A DNA stretch of 64,000 nucleotides from CAZPAH01 sp964584495 (GTDB lineage Bacteria > Krumholzibacteriota > Krumholzibacteriia > Krumholzibacteriales > Krumholzibacteriaceae). The stretch covers positions 1-64,000 of the forward strand of contig CAZPAH010000002.1 of NCBI GenBank assembly GCA_964584495.1, read 5' to 3'. The translations under genes and the position numbers were made by a program. Under the pieces are notes generated by a model. That model was not told the DNA's origin. It did not search any database and saw only the letters and a program-made list of their open reading frames with translations. Below are positions 25,232-33,054 of this stretch, piece after piece; position 1 is the stretch's first letter, and each line of letters opens with the position of its first letter.

Positions 25232-25648
25232 TTACAGGCATTCCCGGCAGATTCCCCTGAAGACGGCGCTGCAAGATTCCACCCGGTGTCCGTCGATCTC
25301 GGCCGTGTCGTAGCATTTTTTGCTTTCGCTATCGACCGGGATATCGAAGATTCTGTTGCACTTGCCGCATATGAAATGATTGTGCATCTCCGTGAATGGA
25401 TCGTAGTTCAGATAACCCTTGGAAACGCAGATCGCCTGGATCTCCCCGATCTTCTCGAGCATTTCCAGGGTATTGTAGACGGTGGAGAAGGAGAGGCCCG
25501 GATTTTTACGCTTCAGCTCATTGTAGATCGAGACCGCCGCAGGGTGATTGCGGTTCCCGATCATATACTTTATGACGGCAAGCCTCTGCGGCGTAAGCTT
25601 GAACCCCTTCTTTCTAAGAAGGGCGATCGTTTCATCTAGAGCGTGCAA
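25232..25648 (-). CDS. Fur-family regulator, PerR-like
   Basis: 138 residues. The winged helix (KLTPQRLAVIKYMIGN to LSFSTVYNTLEMLEKIGEI) and the C-terminal metal domain (MHNHFICGKCNRIFDIPVD, then CRECL) are typical of the Fur superfamily. Both CxxC pairs of the structural zinc site are present. Position at the head of a peroxide-defence operon argues for a PerR-type role; metal specificity cannot be read with certainty. The start is TTG at 25648 with GAAGGGA upstream. An AT-rich inverted repeat at 25734 lies about 86 bases upstream and may be its own operator. Confidence 0.92.
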   Translation of the reverse strand: MHALDETIALLRKKGFKLTPQRLAVIKYMIGNRNHPAAVSIYNELKRKNPGLSFSTVYNTLEMLEKIGEIQAICVSKGYLNYDPFTEMHNHFICGKCNRIFDIPVDSESKKCYDTAEIDGHRVESCSAVFRGICRECL

Positions 25649-25733
25649 TTTGTAAGTCCCTTCCGTTCACCATCCTAGGCCCTATCGCTCTATCAAGGAT
25701 ATATCCGGAGCGGCCCAGTGTCAATAATAATTC

Positions 25734-25756
25734 TTAATAAGAACACAACTTATTAA
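25734..25756 (-). promoter_or_regulatory. AT-rich inverted repeat, probable Fur-family operator
   Basis: TTAATAAG (25734-25741) and CTTATTAA (25749-25756) are perfect inverted halves seven bases apart, inside a sharply AT-rich stretch (about 25720-25775) in otherwise GC-rich DNA. It lies upstream of the fur-like gene, where an autoregulatory PerR/Fur box is expected. It is not an exact copy of the B. subtilis PerR box. Confidence 0.5.
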
Positions 25757-25773
25757 ATATTAAATTATTAATC

Positions 25774-26490
25774 TCATCCGCCGGAGACCCCGCCCGCAGG
25801 ACCTCCCCCGTAGCCGCAAATAGTCTCGAGGGGACACCCCTCGCAAACCGGCTTTTTCCCGCAGAACCTTTTTCCGTGTTCTACGATCAGCGCGTGGTAC
25901 TCCTGGTAAATCAGGACGTCGCCGGGAAGGTTCGTCTCGAACAGATCCCTTATCTGCTCGTATCCTTCCTCTCCCGTCAAGATTCCTATCCGAGAGAATA
26001 TCCTTCTTGTATACGCATCTACAACAAAAAACTGCTTTCCGAAAGAGTAGAGCATGATCGAATCAGCCGTTTCGGGACCTATTCCATTCAATCCCAGCAG
26101 GCCTTCCCGCGTTATCGGCTCCCTCTCGGCGAAAAGACCGGCCAGCCTCCGAAGCCTCAATCCCTTCTGGTTATAGTATCCCGACGGCCTGATAAGGGCC
26201 GACAGGGTTTCCTCGTCGGCCGATAAGAGCTTTTCCGGATCGAGCAGCCCCGCCCTGAGCAGGTTGACCACTCCCTTTGCGGCGTTCTTCCACGAGGTGT
26301 TCTGCGTCAGAACGGCTCCGGCTGCGACTTCGAACCTTTGCGCCTCCGTCTCTGGTCCTCCGGTATACCTGGGCTCATCGGCTCCCGCTCCGGTGACCGG
26401 CCACCATCCCCTCGGCCCGTACGACTCCATCAGCAACGTGTATACGGCCTCCACCACCGCTCCCGGTCTTTTATCGAACCCGCCTCCCAA
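25774..26490 (-). CDS. Endonuclease III-family DNA glycosylase (COG2231-like)
   Basis: About 238 residues. The helix-hairpin-helix GLLGLNGIGPETADSIMLY and the following FFVVDAYTRRI with the catalytic aspartate define the HhH-GPD superfamily. The lysine that gives EndoIII its lyase activity is replaced by Glu in GIGPETA, so a monofunctional glycosylase, as in the COG2231/MagIII group, is likely. An iron-sulphur motif follows at the C-terminus, C-x5-C-x2-C-x5-C (the EndoIII spacing begins with x6). AGGAGG lies 11 bases before a TTG at 26490; a GTG at 26502 would abut the ribosome site, so I prefer the TTG. It removes damaged bases from DNA. Confidence 0.87.
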   Translation of the reverse strand: MGGGFDKRPGAVVEAVYTLLMESYGPRGWWPVTGAGADEPRYTGGPETEAQRFEVAAGAVLTQNTSWKNAAKGVVNLLRAGLLDPEKLLSADEETLSALIRPSGYYNQKGLRLRRLAGLFAEREPITREGLLGLNGIGPETADSIMLYSFGKQFFVVDAYTRRIFSRIGILTGEEGYEQIRDLFETNLPGDVLIYQEYHALIVEHGKRFCGKKPVCEGCPLETICGYGGGPAGGVSGG

Positions 26491-26660
26491 CTTGATCGCC
26501 ACCTCCTATTGCGAGACACGGTGAGAGGATACCCCGTAACTCCGGCTTTTACCAGAAATCAATAGCGGGGATCAAAGATTCTAAAATGCCTTGCCGCCGT
26601 GGAAGAGTCCGCTTATTGTCCTTATATGTTATTTAGATTCAATTCGAAGGAGAGCTCCAA

Positions 26661-28196
26661 ATGAATGAAGAGAAGTTCCAGGCCGGCGCGAAAAACCGTT
26701 CGGCGACCCTAAGAGCGCTTGACAGGATAGAGAGGATTGGAAACAGGCTTCCTCACCCCGCCACCCTCTTCGCAATCTTCGCCGCAACGGTGGCGGTATT
26801 GTCGTATATCGTCCACCGCGCCGGGATCACGGCGGTTCATCCCGGTACCGGAAAGGTTATCGAGGCGGTAAACATGCTGAATCCGGACGGGCTCCGTTTC
26901 ATCTATTCCAGGACGACCGACAACTTCGTCCACTTTCCTCCCCTCGGAATAGTGCTGGTGGCGATGATAGGGATAGGTGTGGCGGAGGGGTCCGGCCTGA
27001 TATCCGCCCTCCTGAGACATCTCGTGACGGCGGCGCCGCGCCGACTCGTAACGGCGGCCGTCGTCACTGCAGGCATCCTTTCCCATCTCGCCTCCAGCGT
27101 CGGCTACGTCGTTCTCATACCCTTGGGAGCGATGATATTCATGGCTTTCAAGCGCCACCCGATAGCGGGGATCGCCGCCGCGTTCTGCGGAGTCTCGGGA
27201 GGATTCGGGGCCAATTTCCTTATCGGATCGATAGACCCTATCCTTGCCGGGCTCACCGAATCGGCCGCGACGCTTATCGTTCCGGGGATCCATATCAATC
27301 CGGCCGTCAACTTCTACTTCATGGTCGCATCCGCCTGCCTCCTGGTGTTCCTGGGGACTTGGGTCACCGAGAAGATCGTGGAACCGAGGCTGGGAACCTA
27401 CGAGGGGAAGCACGAGGAATTCGAGTCTGTATCGCCGAAAGAGAAAAAGGGACTCGCCTGGGCCGGAATAACCTGCGCCGTCGTGATCGCCCTTCTTCTT
27501 CTGATGGTGATCCCCTCCAACGGCGTCCTCCGTGACCCGGAGACAGGCTCGATCCTGCGTTCTCCCTTCATGAGCGGCAGGATAAGCGCGATCATGATAT
27601 TCTTTCTCCTCCCGGGAATCGCCTACGGTATAGCGGTCGGCACGATCCGCAGCGACAAGGATGTCGTAAAACAGATGACCTCCTCGATGAAGGGACTCGC
27701 CGGTTATATAGTCCTGGTTTTCTTCGCCGGACAGTTCGTCTATTATTTCAAGCACAGCAACATCGGGGTGCTGCTCGCCATAAGGGGGGCCGATCTGCTG
27801 AAAACCCTGGGGTTCACCGGTATATGGCTTCTCATCTCTTACGTCATACTCTCGGCTTTCATCAACCTCTTCATGGGTAGCGCATCGGCGAAATGGGCGA
27901 TCATGGCCCCCGTCTTCGTTCCGATGTTCATGCTCCTCGGCTATCATCCGGGGATCACGCAGGCGGCCTTCAGGATCGGCGACTCGATAACGAACATTAT
28001 CACCCCTATGATGAGCTATTTCGCGTTGATAGTCGCATTCGCCCAGAAATACGACGAGCGCTACGGTATCGGCACGATCACGGCGACGATGCTGCCGTAC
28101 TCGATCATCTTCGGTTTCTTCTGGATAGCGCTTCTCGCCGTTTGGATGCTGCTCGGACTACCTACAGGGCCCGATGCGCCTATTCATCTCCCGTAA
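26661..28196 (+). CDS. AbgT-family transporter
   Basis: 511 residues with about 12-13 membrane spans. The AbgT family is recognisable from the opening (ALDRIERIGNRLPHPATLFAIFA), the GIGVAEGSGLISALLR segment, the re-entrant SSVGYVVLIPLGAMIF, and the second-half FMGSASAKWAIMAPVFVPMFMLLGYHPG followed by DSITNIITPMM. Known members import p-aminobenzoyl-glutamate or export sulfonamides using a proton or sodium gradient. AAGGAG lies before the ATG. The gene stands alone, with no folate genes nearby. Confidence 0.95.
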   Translation: MNEEKFQAGAKNRSATLRALDRIERIGNRLPHPATLFAIFAATVAVLSYIVHRAGITAVHPGTGKVIEAVNMLNPDGLRFIYSRTTDNFVHFPPLGIVLVAMIGIGVAEGSGLISALLRHLVTAAPRRLVTAAVVTAGILSHLASSVGYVVLIPLGAMIFMAFKRHPIAGIAAAFCGVSGGFGANFLIGSIDPILAGLTESAATLIVPGIHINPAVNFYFMVASACLLVFLGTWVTEKIVEPRLGTYEGKHEEFESVSPKEKKGLAWAGITCAVVIALLLLMVIPSNGVLRDPETGSILRSPFMSGRISAIMIFFLLPGIAYGIAVGTIRSDKDVVKQMTSSMKGLAGYIVLVFFAGQFVYYFKHSNIGVLLAIRGADLLKTLGFTGIWLLISYVILSAFINLFMGSASAKWAIMAPVFVPMFMLLGYHPGITQAAFRIGDSITNIITPMMSYFALIVAFAQKYDERYGIGTITATMLPYSIIFGFFWIALLAVWMLLGLPTGPDAPIHLP

Positions 28197-28237
28197 AAGC
28201 CCGCGGGGGTCACCGGCTGCTATCAGTTAAAGATTCA

Positions 28238-29119
28238 GTGAGGGCGGTCGATAACTGTTGTGTGAAAGAAAAGCTGCATAAGTACAAGAAGATCGAGAGC
28301 GGATTTATCACCGACCTGAAAACTTTGTCGGCCGCCGAGAGGGCCGTCGGGTGCAAAAAGCACGGGAACTCAGTTTCCAGCAGGGTATTCGTTGAAACCA
28401 GCGCCGGCTGCCCACCGGGTTCCCATGTGCGATTCCATCTCGATCTTCCCGGCGGGGGACAATACACGCTGTCCGGAGTCATCGAATGGGGCAACGACGG
28501 CTCCCTCCCCGGAAAACCGGTCGGTTTGGGAATACACGTGCTCGAGATGGAAGAAGGCCGGGAAAAGGGCCCCGCCGACGGAGACGATCCGGCGGCCGGC
28601 CGGGAGGCACCGCCGGTTGCGGAGGAGCGAAGACACGGCAGAAGCAGTCTTCCGCCCTTGGAGGAGATCGCGGAGCTGCTGCACTCCCTTCTCGATATGA
28701 AGATCGCGGTCGAACCGGGTCAGCCGGTGCAGCTCGACCAGGAGAAGCCGACGGCGGTCGCCACGTTTGTTAACGAAGCCGGAAGGGTCAAGACCGTCCT
28801 GCTTTGTGATCTTGAAGGCATCATATATCTGGGAGCCGGGATGGCGGTGATGCCGGCCGACCTCGCGCACGAATTCATCTCTTCGAAGAATATCCCGGAC
28901 AATATCGCGGAGATTTTCCAGGAAGTCATCAACGAATCGGCTAACCTCTTTAACAAGAGCGGAAAACTTCACCTCTCGCCTGGAGTCCTTAAGATCACAC
29001 CCGACACCCTGCCCGACAAGGTCGAGAGATTGATATCCAAGCCGGGGTCTCGCCTCGATATTAAGATAGAGGTCCCAGGTTACGGGACGGGTATGATCTC
29101 CCTGATCGAGTCATCGTAG
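28238..29119 (+). CDS. PilZ domain fused to a CheX/CheC-like domain
   Basis: About 293 residues. The N-terminal third fits a PilZ domain of the gliding-motility type: SSRVFVETSAGCPPGSHVRF, a SGVIEWGND strand and PVGLGIHVLEME. The usual RxxxR di-GMP-binding motif is not obvious. A variable Pro/Glu/Arg-rich linker follows. The C-terminal 150 residues resemble the CheC/CheX phosphatase fold, with IAEIFQEVINESANLFNK in the place of the conserved E-x2-N helix. It may link cyclic-di-GMP to motility or adhesion signalling. No good ribosome site is seen. GTG at 28238 or at 28262 are both possible starts; the frame stays open upstream into the AbgT gene but is meaningless there. Confidence 0.65.
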   Translation: MRAVDNCCVKEKLHKYKKIESGFITDLKTLSAAERAVGCKKHGNSVSSRVFVETSAGCPPGSHVRFHLDLPGGGQYTLSGVIEWGNDGSLPGKPVGLGIHVLEMEEGREKGPADGDDPAAGREAPPVAEERRHGRSSLPPLEEIAELLHSLLDMKIAVEPGQPVQLDQEKPTAVATFVNEAGRVKTVLLCDLEGIIYLGAGMAVMPADLAHEFISSKNIPDNIAEIFQEVINESANLFNKSGKLHLSPGVLKITPDTLPDKVERLISKPGSRLDIKIEVPGYGTGMISLIESS

Positions 29120-29262
29120 AGATCTCCCTGGATAAAGGCGGTGCCCGGCGGTATTCGGATCCGATCGATCCGCACCGCGGTATAAAACAATATACTTTTA
29201 TAGCGTCAGCCCGTAAACTTTCCAGGCGCGTTGCAGGTCTTATACGCGGGAAAAGGTTCGTT

Positions 29263-30333
29263 ATGCGGATAGCGTTTCTAGGTGACGGTTCTCTAAATCA
29301 TGTCCGGAGGTGGGCCGGGTATTTCGACGAAAAGGGGCACGAGATACTGCTCGTCTCCTTCGAGGAGATGCCGGAATGCCCTTTCCCCACCGTTCGGCTG
29401 CCCAGGCGGTTGCCGACCAGGCTGGCAGGGTATCTCCTCTCCCTTCCAAAGCTTAAAAAAACAATATCCCGCTTTCGTCCCGATCTGCTCAACGCCCTTT
29501 ACATCGCCGGCTACGGATTCATCGGCTCGCTGGCGGGGGTGAGACCGCTCGTTGTCTCGGCCCTCGGTTCCGATCTGCTGGTGGATTACCCGTCGAACCC
29601 GATCCACCGCCGGCAGATAGGGTACGCGCTTAAAAGGGCCGATCTTGTCACTACCGACGCGGAGATCCTATCCAGGGCGGCGCTCTCCGCGGGGGCCGGC
29701 GAAGACAGGTTGCTCGAAGCCTTTTTCGGAATAGACGATTCCCTGTTTTTCCCCCCATCCGGTGGGGAGTTTTTTCCCGGCGCATCGCCCGCCAGGATAG
29801 TCAGCACCAGGAACCTCTACCCCGTTTACAACATAGATCTTCTTGTCGACGCGGCCCCCATTATTCTGGAAAAGATCGACGCCAGGTTCGTCATCTGCGG
29901 CGACGGCCCCCTGAAGAAGAAGATCGAGGAAAAGGTCACCCGCATGGGACTCGCCCCGGTCTTCTGCTTTCCGGGAAAACAGAGTCCGGAAGGGATCGCT
30001 TCGATCCTCAGGGAGGGATCGGTCTACGTATCCGTTTCACGATCCGATTCGACCTCCGTTTCCCTTCTTGAGGCTATGGCCTGCGGAGTGCCTCCCGTGG
30101 TGACCGATATCCCCGCGAACAGGGAGTGGATAAAAGACGGGGAGAACGGGTTTCTGGTTCCCCCCGATTCCCCGCGGGCCCTGGCCGACGCCGTCGTGAA
30201 GACGGCGCTGGACCGGGAAACCTCCGGCGGTTTCTCACGGATAAATATCGAGCTTGTGAGGAAAAAGGGACTATGGAAAGAGAACATGGAGCGGGTGGAG
30301 CGGGCGTTTCAGGATCTCGTCGACCGGCGGTGA
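29263..30333 (+). CDS. GT4-family glycosyltransferase
   Basis: 356 residues with the two-Rossmann GT-B fold. The N-terminal half begins MRIAFLGDGSLNHVRRWAGYF, which binds the acceptor. The C-terminal half holds the nucleotide-sugar site: RIVSTRNLYPVYNIDLLVDA, FVICGDGPLKKKIEEKV, FPGKQSPEGIASILREGSVYVSVS in outline and the E-x7-E motif (SLLEAMACGVPPVVTDI). Such enzymes transfer sugars with retention of configuration in surface-glycan synthesis. The ClC gene begins seven bases downstream, which suggests co-transcription, although no functional link is known. Sugar specificity cannot be told. Confidence 0.92.
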   Translation: MRIAFLGDGSLNHVRRWAGYFDEKGHEILLVSFEEMPECPFPTVRLPRRLPTRLAGYLLSLPKLKKTISRFRPDLLNALYIAGYGFIGSLAGVRPLVVSALGSDLLVDYPSNPIHRRQIGYALKRADLVTTDAEILSRAALSAGAGEDRLLEAFFGIDDSLFFPPSGGEFFPGASPARIVSTRNLYPVYNIDLLVDAAPIILEKIDARFVICGDGPLKKKIEEKVTRMGLAPVFCFPGKQSPEGIASILREGSVYVSVSRSDSTSVSLLEAMACGVPPVVTDIPANREWIKDGENGFLVPPDSPRALADAVVKTALDRETSGGFSRINIELVRKKGLWKENMERVERAFQDLVDRR

Positions 30334-30339
30334 TACAAG

Positions 30340-31770
30340 ATGAAAGTCCGGGCGGAACACAATCATTTGACGATGCTGGCAAGATGGGTACTGCTGGCCC
30401 TGGTCATAGGGACCGCCGGCGCAGTGATAGTAGCGCTTTTCAACGGGCTGCTCGGGCTGACGATCGATAGATCCTCACTCATCTTGACGGGAGCGCCTTT
30501 CCTGCTGCCGATCACCGCGGCGCTGCTGGAAGGCGGCCTCATACTCCGGTACGTGCCGGGAGCGGGAGGGGAGGGAATACCCAGCTACATTCTCGCCATA
30601 AACCGCGCCCGGGGAAAGATGAGCTACCTCGAGGCCCTTCTCAAATTTCCGGCGACCATCCTGACGCTCGGAATGGGAGGAAGCGGCGGAATAGTTGGCC
30701 CGTTGGCCCAGATGGGAGCGGGCGCGGGAAGCTTTATCGCCTACAAGATCTTCAGGCCGCTGCGTATTTACTCCGAAGATACCCCGCGCACCGCCGCTAT
30801 CTGCGGGGTGAGCGGAGCGATAAGCGCTATATTTCATTCTCCGCTGGGCGGCGGGCTTTTCGCCGCCGAGGTGCTCAAGCGCGAATCGATGCGCTACAGG
30901 GACCTTTTCCCCGCGGTAATGACGGGCTGCATCTCCTATATCGTATCGGCGTTCGTTCTCGGGGAAGCGCCGGTCTTCTCCGTACAGGCCCCACCGGGAC
31001 ACCCCGGAGGAGCCGTGTACGCATGGATGCCTCTTGTGGCATTGCTGGCGGGTGGCACCGGTATGCTCTTCATCTTCGGGTTCGAAAGCGTGACCCGAAT
31101 CCTGAGCAGGATCCCGGGCCGCCAGCCGGTACGAGCCCTGACGGCCGGCGGCGTGCTCGCCACCGTCTGGATATTAGGCGGATCGGAAGTGCTCCGCACG
31201 TCGATGCCCCTCTTCGGCCGGATCACGGGGGGCAACCTTTCAGAGATTTCGGTCCCCGCGCTTCAGGGGCAGTCGTTCGCCTACATCCTTTTGCTCGTGA
31301 TTCTTCTAAAGATCCTAACGACATCTTTCACCGTGGGAAGCGGGATGAGCGCCGGGTTCACCGGGCCGCTCCTACTGCTTGGAGCGGGAGTGGGGGCCCT
31401 CTCTTCCATTCTGACCGGATCGGTCACCGGCAGCGTGGAGTACCACGCTTTCATGGCATGCGGCATATCGGGAATAATGGGGGCCACGTTGAATATCCCC
31501 ATCGCCGCTTCCGTTCTGGCCATCGGCATCTTCGGCCCCGAGTATACACTCCCGTCCTTCACCGGAGGGATCATCGCCTTTCTCGTTTTCAGAAGCAGAA
31601 CGATATATACCTACTTCAATGACGACCTCCCCGCCGTCCCGGATCGGGAGGCGGCGGCGCCCTCTGCCGGCGCCGGCAGAATAATAGAGAAGGAAGAACG
31701 GTCAGCGGGGGGAAACTCCGGACCGCCGCGGGACATCAAGGTAAACTCCGCTACCGAAGAGGACCGCTAG
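30340..31770 (+). CDS. ClC-family chloride channel/transporter lacking the gating glutamate
   Basis: 476 residues with the ClC membrane domain and a short acidic cytoplasmic tail without CBS domains. The anion-site motifs are present in altered form: GEGIP (residues 77-81) for GSGIP, GGIVGP (116-121) for GREGP and GFTGP for GxFxP. V119 stands where the external gating glutamate (E148 of the E. coli protein) should be, so fast proton-coupled exchange is unlikely. A channel-like or differently coupled mechanism is more probable. The inner-side glutamate position in GLFAAEVLKRE is kept. The start is an ATG six bases after the glycosyltransferase stop. Confidence 0.92.
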   Translation: MKVRAEHNHLTMLARWVLLALVIGTAGAVIVALFNGLLGLTIDRSSLILTGAPFLLPITAALLEGGLILRYVPGAGGEGIPSYILAINRARGKMSYLEALLKFPATILTLGMGGSGGIVGPLAQMGAGAGSFIAYKIFRPLRIYSEDTPRTAAICGVSGAISAIFHSPLGGGLFAAEVLKRESMRYRDLFPAVMTGCISYIVSAFVLGEAPVFSVQAPPGHPGGAVYAWMPLVALLAGGTGMLFIFGFESVTRILSRIPGRQPVRALTAGGVLATVWILGGSEVLRTSMPLFGRITGGNLSEISVPALQGQSFAYILLLVILLKILTTSFTVGSGMSAGFTGPLLLLGAGVGALSSILTGSVTGSVEYHAFMACGISGIMGATLNIPIAASVLAIGIFGPEYTLPSFTGGIIAFLVFRSRTIYTYFNDDLPAVPDREAAAPSAGAGRIIEKEERSAGGNSGPPRDIKVNSATEEDR

Positions 31771-32050
31771 AGTGTAAACGGCCCCACAGGGCGTCTTACA
31801 GGGCGAAATTACTGGGTGTTATTCCCCTCCTCACAGCTTCCTGCCCTGTATCTAGGCCGAGATTCAACGCCGGTATGGAAAGAACCGAACGGTCGGGCCG
31901 CCACGTAATCTTCTTTTTCCGAATCTGTTACGCCGACGCGCCCCGCTCCTCCAACAAACGGCTTCCCCGTAGGAGCCCCACCGCCCCGATATGGAATATA
32001 TCTTGTACATATCGATACAGAATCCCTGCGTAGCCGACGGAAAGGCGATT

Positions 32051-32683
32051 ATGCACCAGTTGACGATATTTACCAACCTGACCAAGATAGCCGCCCTTAT
32101 CTATCTCCTCGCCATGGCGACAGGGGGATACAGGGGAAAGGGACCGAGAAGGATCCTGATCCCCCTTATCATCCCCGTTTCGATCGCCCTCAATTGGTTG
32201 TCCGGAGGCATCGGCGGGCTTCTATTCTCCCTTTCGGGAATCGCCGTCGCATCCCTCTGTCTCTTTCCCCTTTCGCTATGGAACAGGCTTCCCCGTTCAG
32301 GCTTCGTTGATGCATCGGCGGTGGGAACGATCTTCGGTCCGACCGGTTCGATAGCGGTTTTCGCGATAGCGTTGATTCTACAGGTGGTCGAATGGCTGGT
32401 GGGCGGACGGTCCACATCGATAAGGGACCGGTTTGCCGGCTACGCTTTCAGCTTCGCATCGTCCTTTACCACCGATGCCCAGTCCTCGCCTTTTACCGCG
32501 ATAGAGGCAAAGAAGGTCATGATAGACGAATACCGAATCATCGACGAGATGGGAGGCGATTCTTTCCGCCGGGAACACGAGTTCCTTGACGCGCCGCCCC
32601 AACTTAATAGTCTCACCCTTCCATGGCGGGCGAGACTGGCGCTCGCCACTCTATCAATCCTGATAAGCGGTCTTTTTATTTAG
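32051..32683 (+). CDS. Membrane protein resembling a degenerate CpaA/A24 prepilin peptidase
   Basis: About 210 residues from the ATG at 32051, which has AAAGG five bases upstream; an ATG at 31991 lacks a ribosome site. The first 120 residues have four or five hydrophobic helices in an arrangement like CpaA-type prepilin peptidases, including RRILIPLIIP and WLSGGIGGLLFSLSG. The catalytic GxGD motif is replaced by RSGFVDASAVGTIFGP, and the first catalytic aspartate is not found. After residue 130 there is a soluble stretch (TDAQSSPFTAIEAKKVMIDEYR), then a last hydrophobic segment. It may be a non-catalytic relative or an unrelated membrane protein. Confidence 0.5.
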   Translation: MHQLTIFTNLTKIAALIYLLAMATGGYRGKGPRRILIPLIIPVSIALNWLSGGIGGLLFSLSGIAVASLCLFPLSLWNRLPRSGFVDASAVGTIFGPTGSIAVFAIALILQVVEWLVGGRSTSIRDRFAGYAFSFASSFTTDAQSSPFTAIEAKKVMIDEYRIIDEMGGDSFRREHEFLDAPPQLNSLTLPWRARLALATLSILISGLFI

Positions 32684-32696
32684 CGGGAAGTAATCC

Positions 32697-33044
32697 ATGT
32701 CCGTGAGAAACCGAACCCGCAGAACCGTTCTCGGAAAAACCCTCCTTACCCTGAACCGGCATTTTCGCCGGACCCTGCGATACATCAACCGGACGGGTAT
32801 CCCGGCCGGATGCGCCCTGTGGATCACTCCATGTCACGGCATATACACGGTTGGCAACAGCAAGCCGGTCGACATAGCCTTTCTCAACGGAGAAGGGAGA
32901 GTCGTCAAAATGCTCCGGAATTTTCCGCCGGACTGCTATGCCGACTCCGTGCCGGCCGCGGTGAGCGCGCTGGAGCTGCCGGCCGACGTCCTCGCCGAGA
33001 CGGGGACCCGCATAGGCGATGACCTCGAGTTCGATATCGAATAA
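32697..33044 (+). CDS. DUF192 family protein
   Basis: 115 residues. The features of DUF192 are clear in the second half: KPVDIAFLNGEGRVVKML, then ALELPADVLAETGTRIGDDLEF, in which the usual A-x-LELPAG and GD turns are recognisable. DUF192 proteins are small beta-barrels found widely in bacteria and archaea with no settled function. The N-terminal 30 residues are basic and rich in Arg, without a clear signal peptide. GGGAAG precedes the ATG. It starts 13 bases after the membrane-protein gene and probably belongs to the same transcript; it converges on the MEMO gene. Confidence 0.75.
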   Translation: MSVRNRTRRTVLGKTLLTLNRHFRRTLRYINRTGIPAGCALWITPCHGIYTVGNSKPVDIAFLNGEGRVVKMLRNFPPDCYADSVPAAVSALELPADVLAETGTRIGDDLEFDIE

Positions 33045-33054
33045 TGGTTTTTCC

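Noticed and set aside
26709..27947. A 412-codon minus-strand frame opposite the AbgT gene
   Set aside because: Translation is a charge-rich, repeat-poor sequence with no domain; the AbgT frame explains the region fully.
31780..31860. ACAGGGC repeated directly and inverted (GCCCTGT) after the ClC gene
   Set aside because: The arms are far apart and no T-run follows, so there is no support for a terminator or operator.
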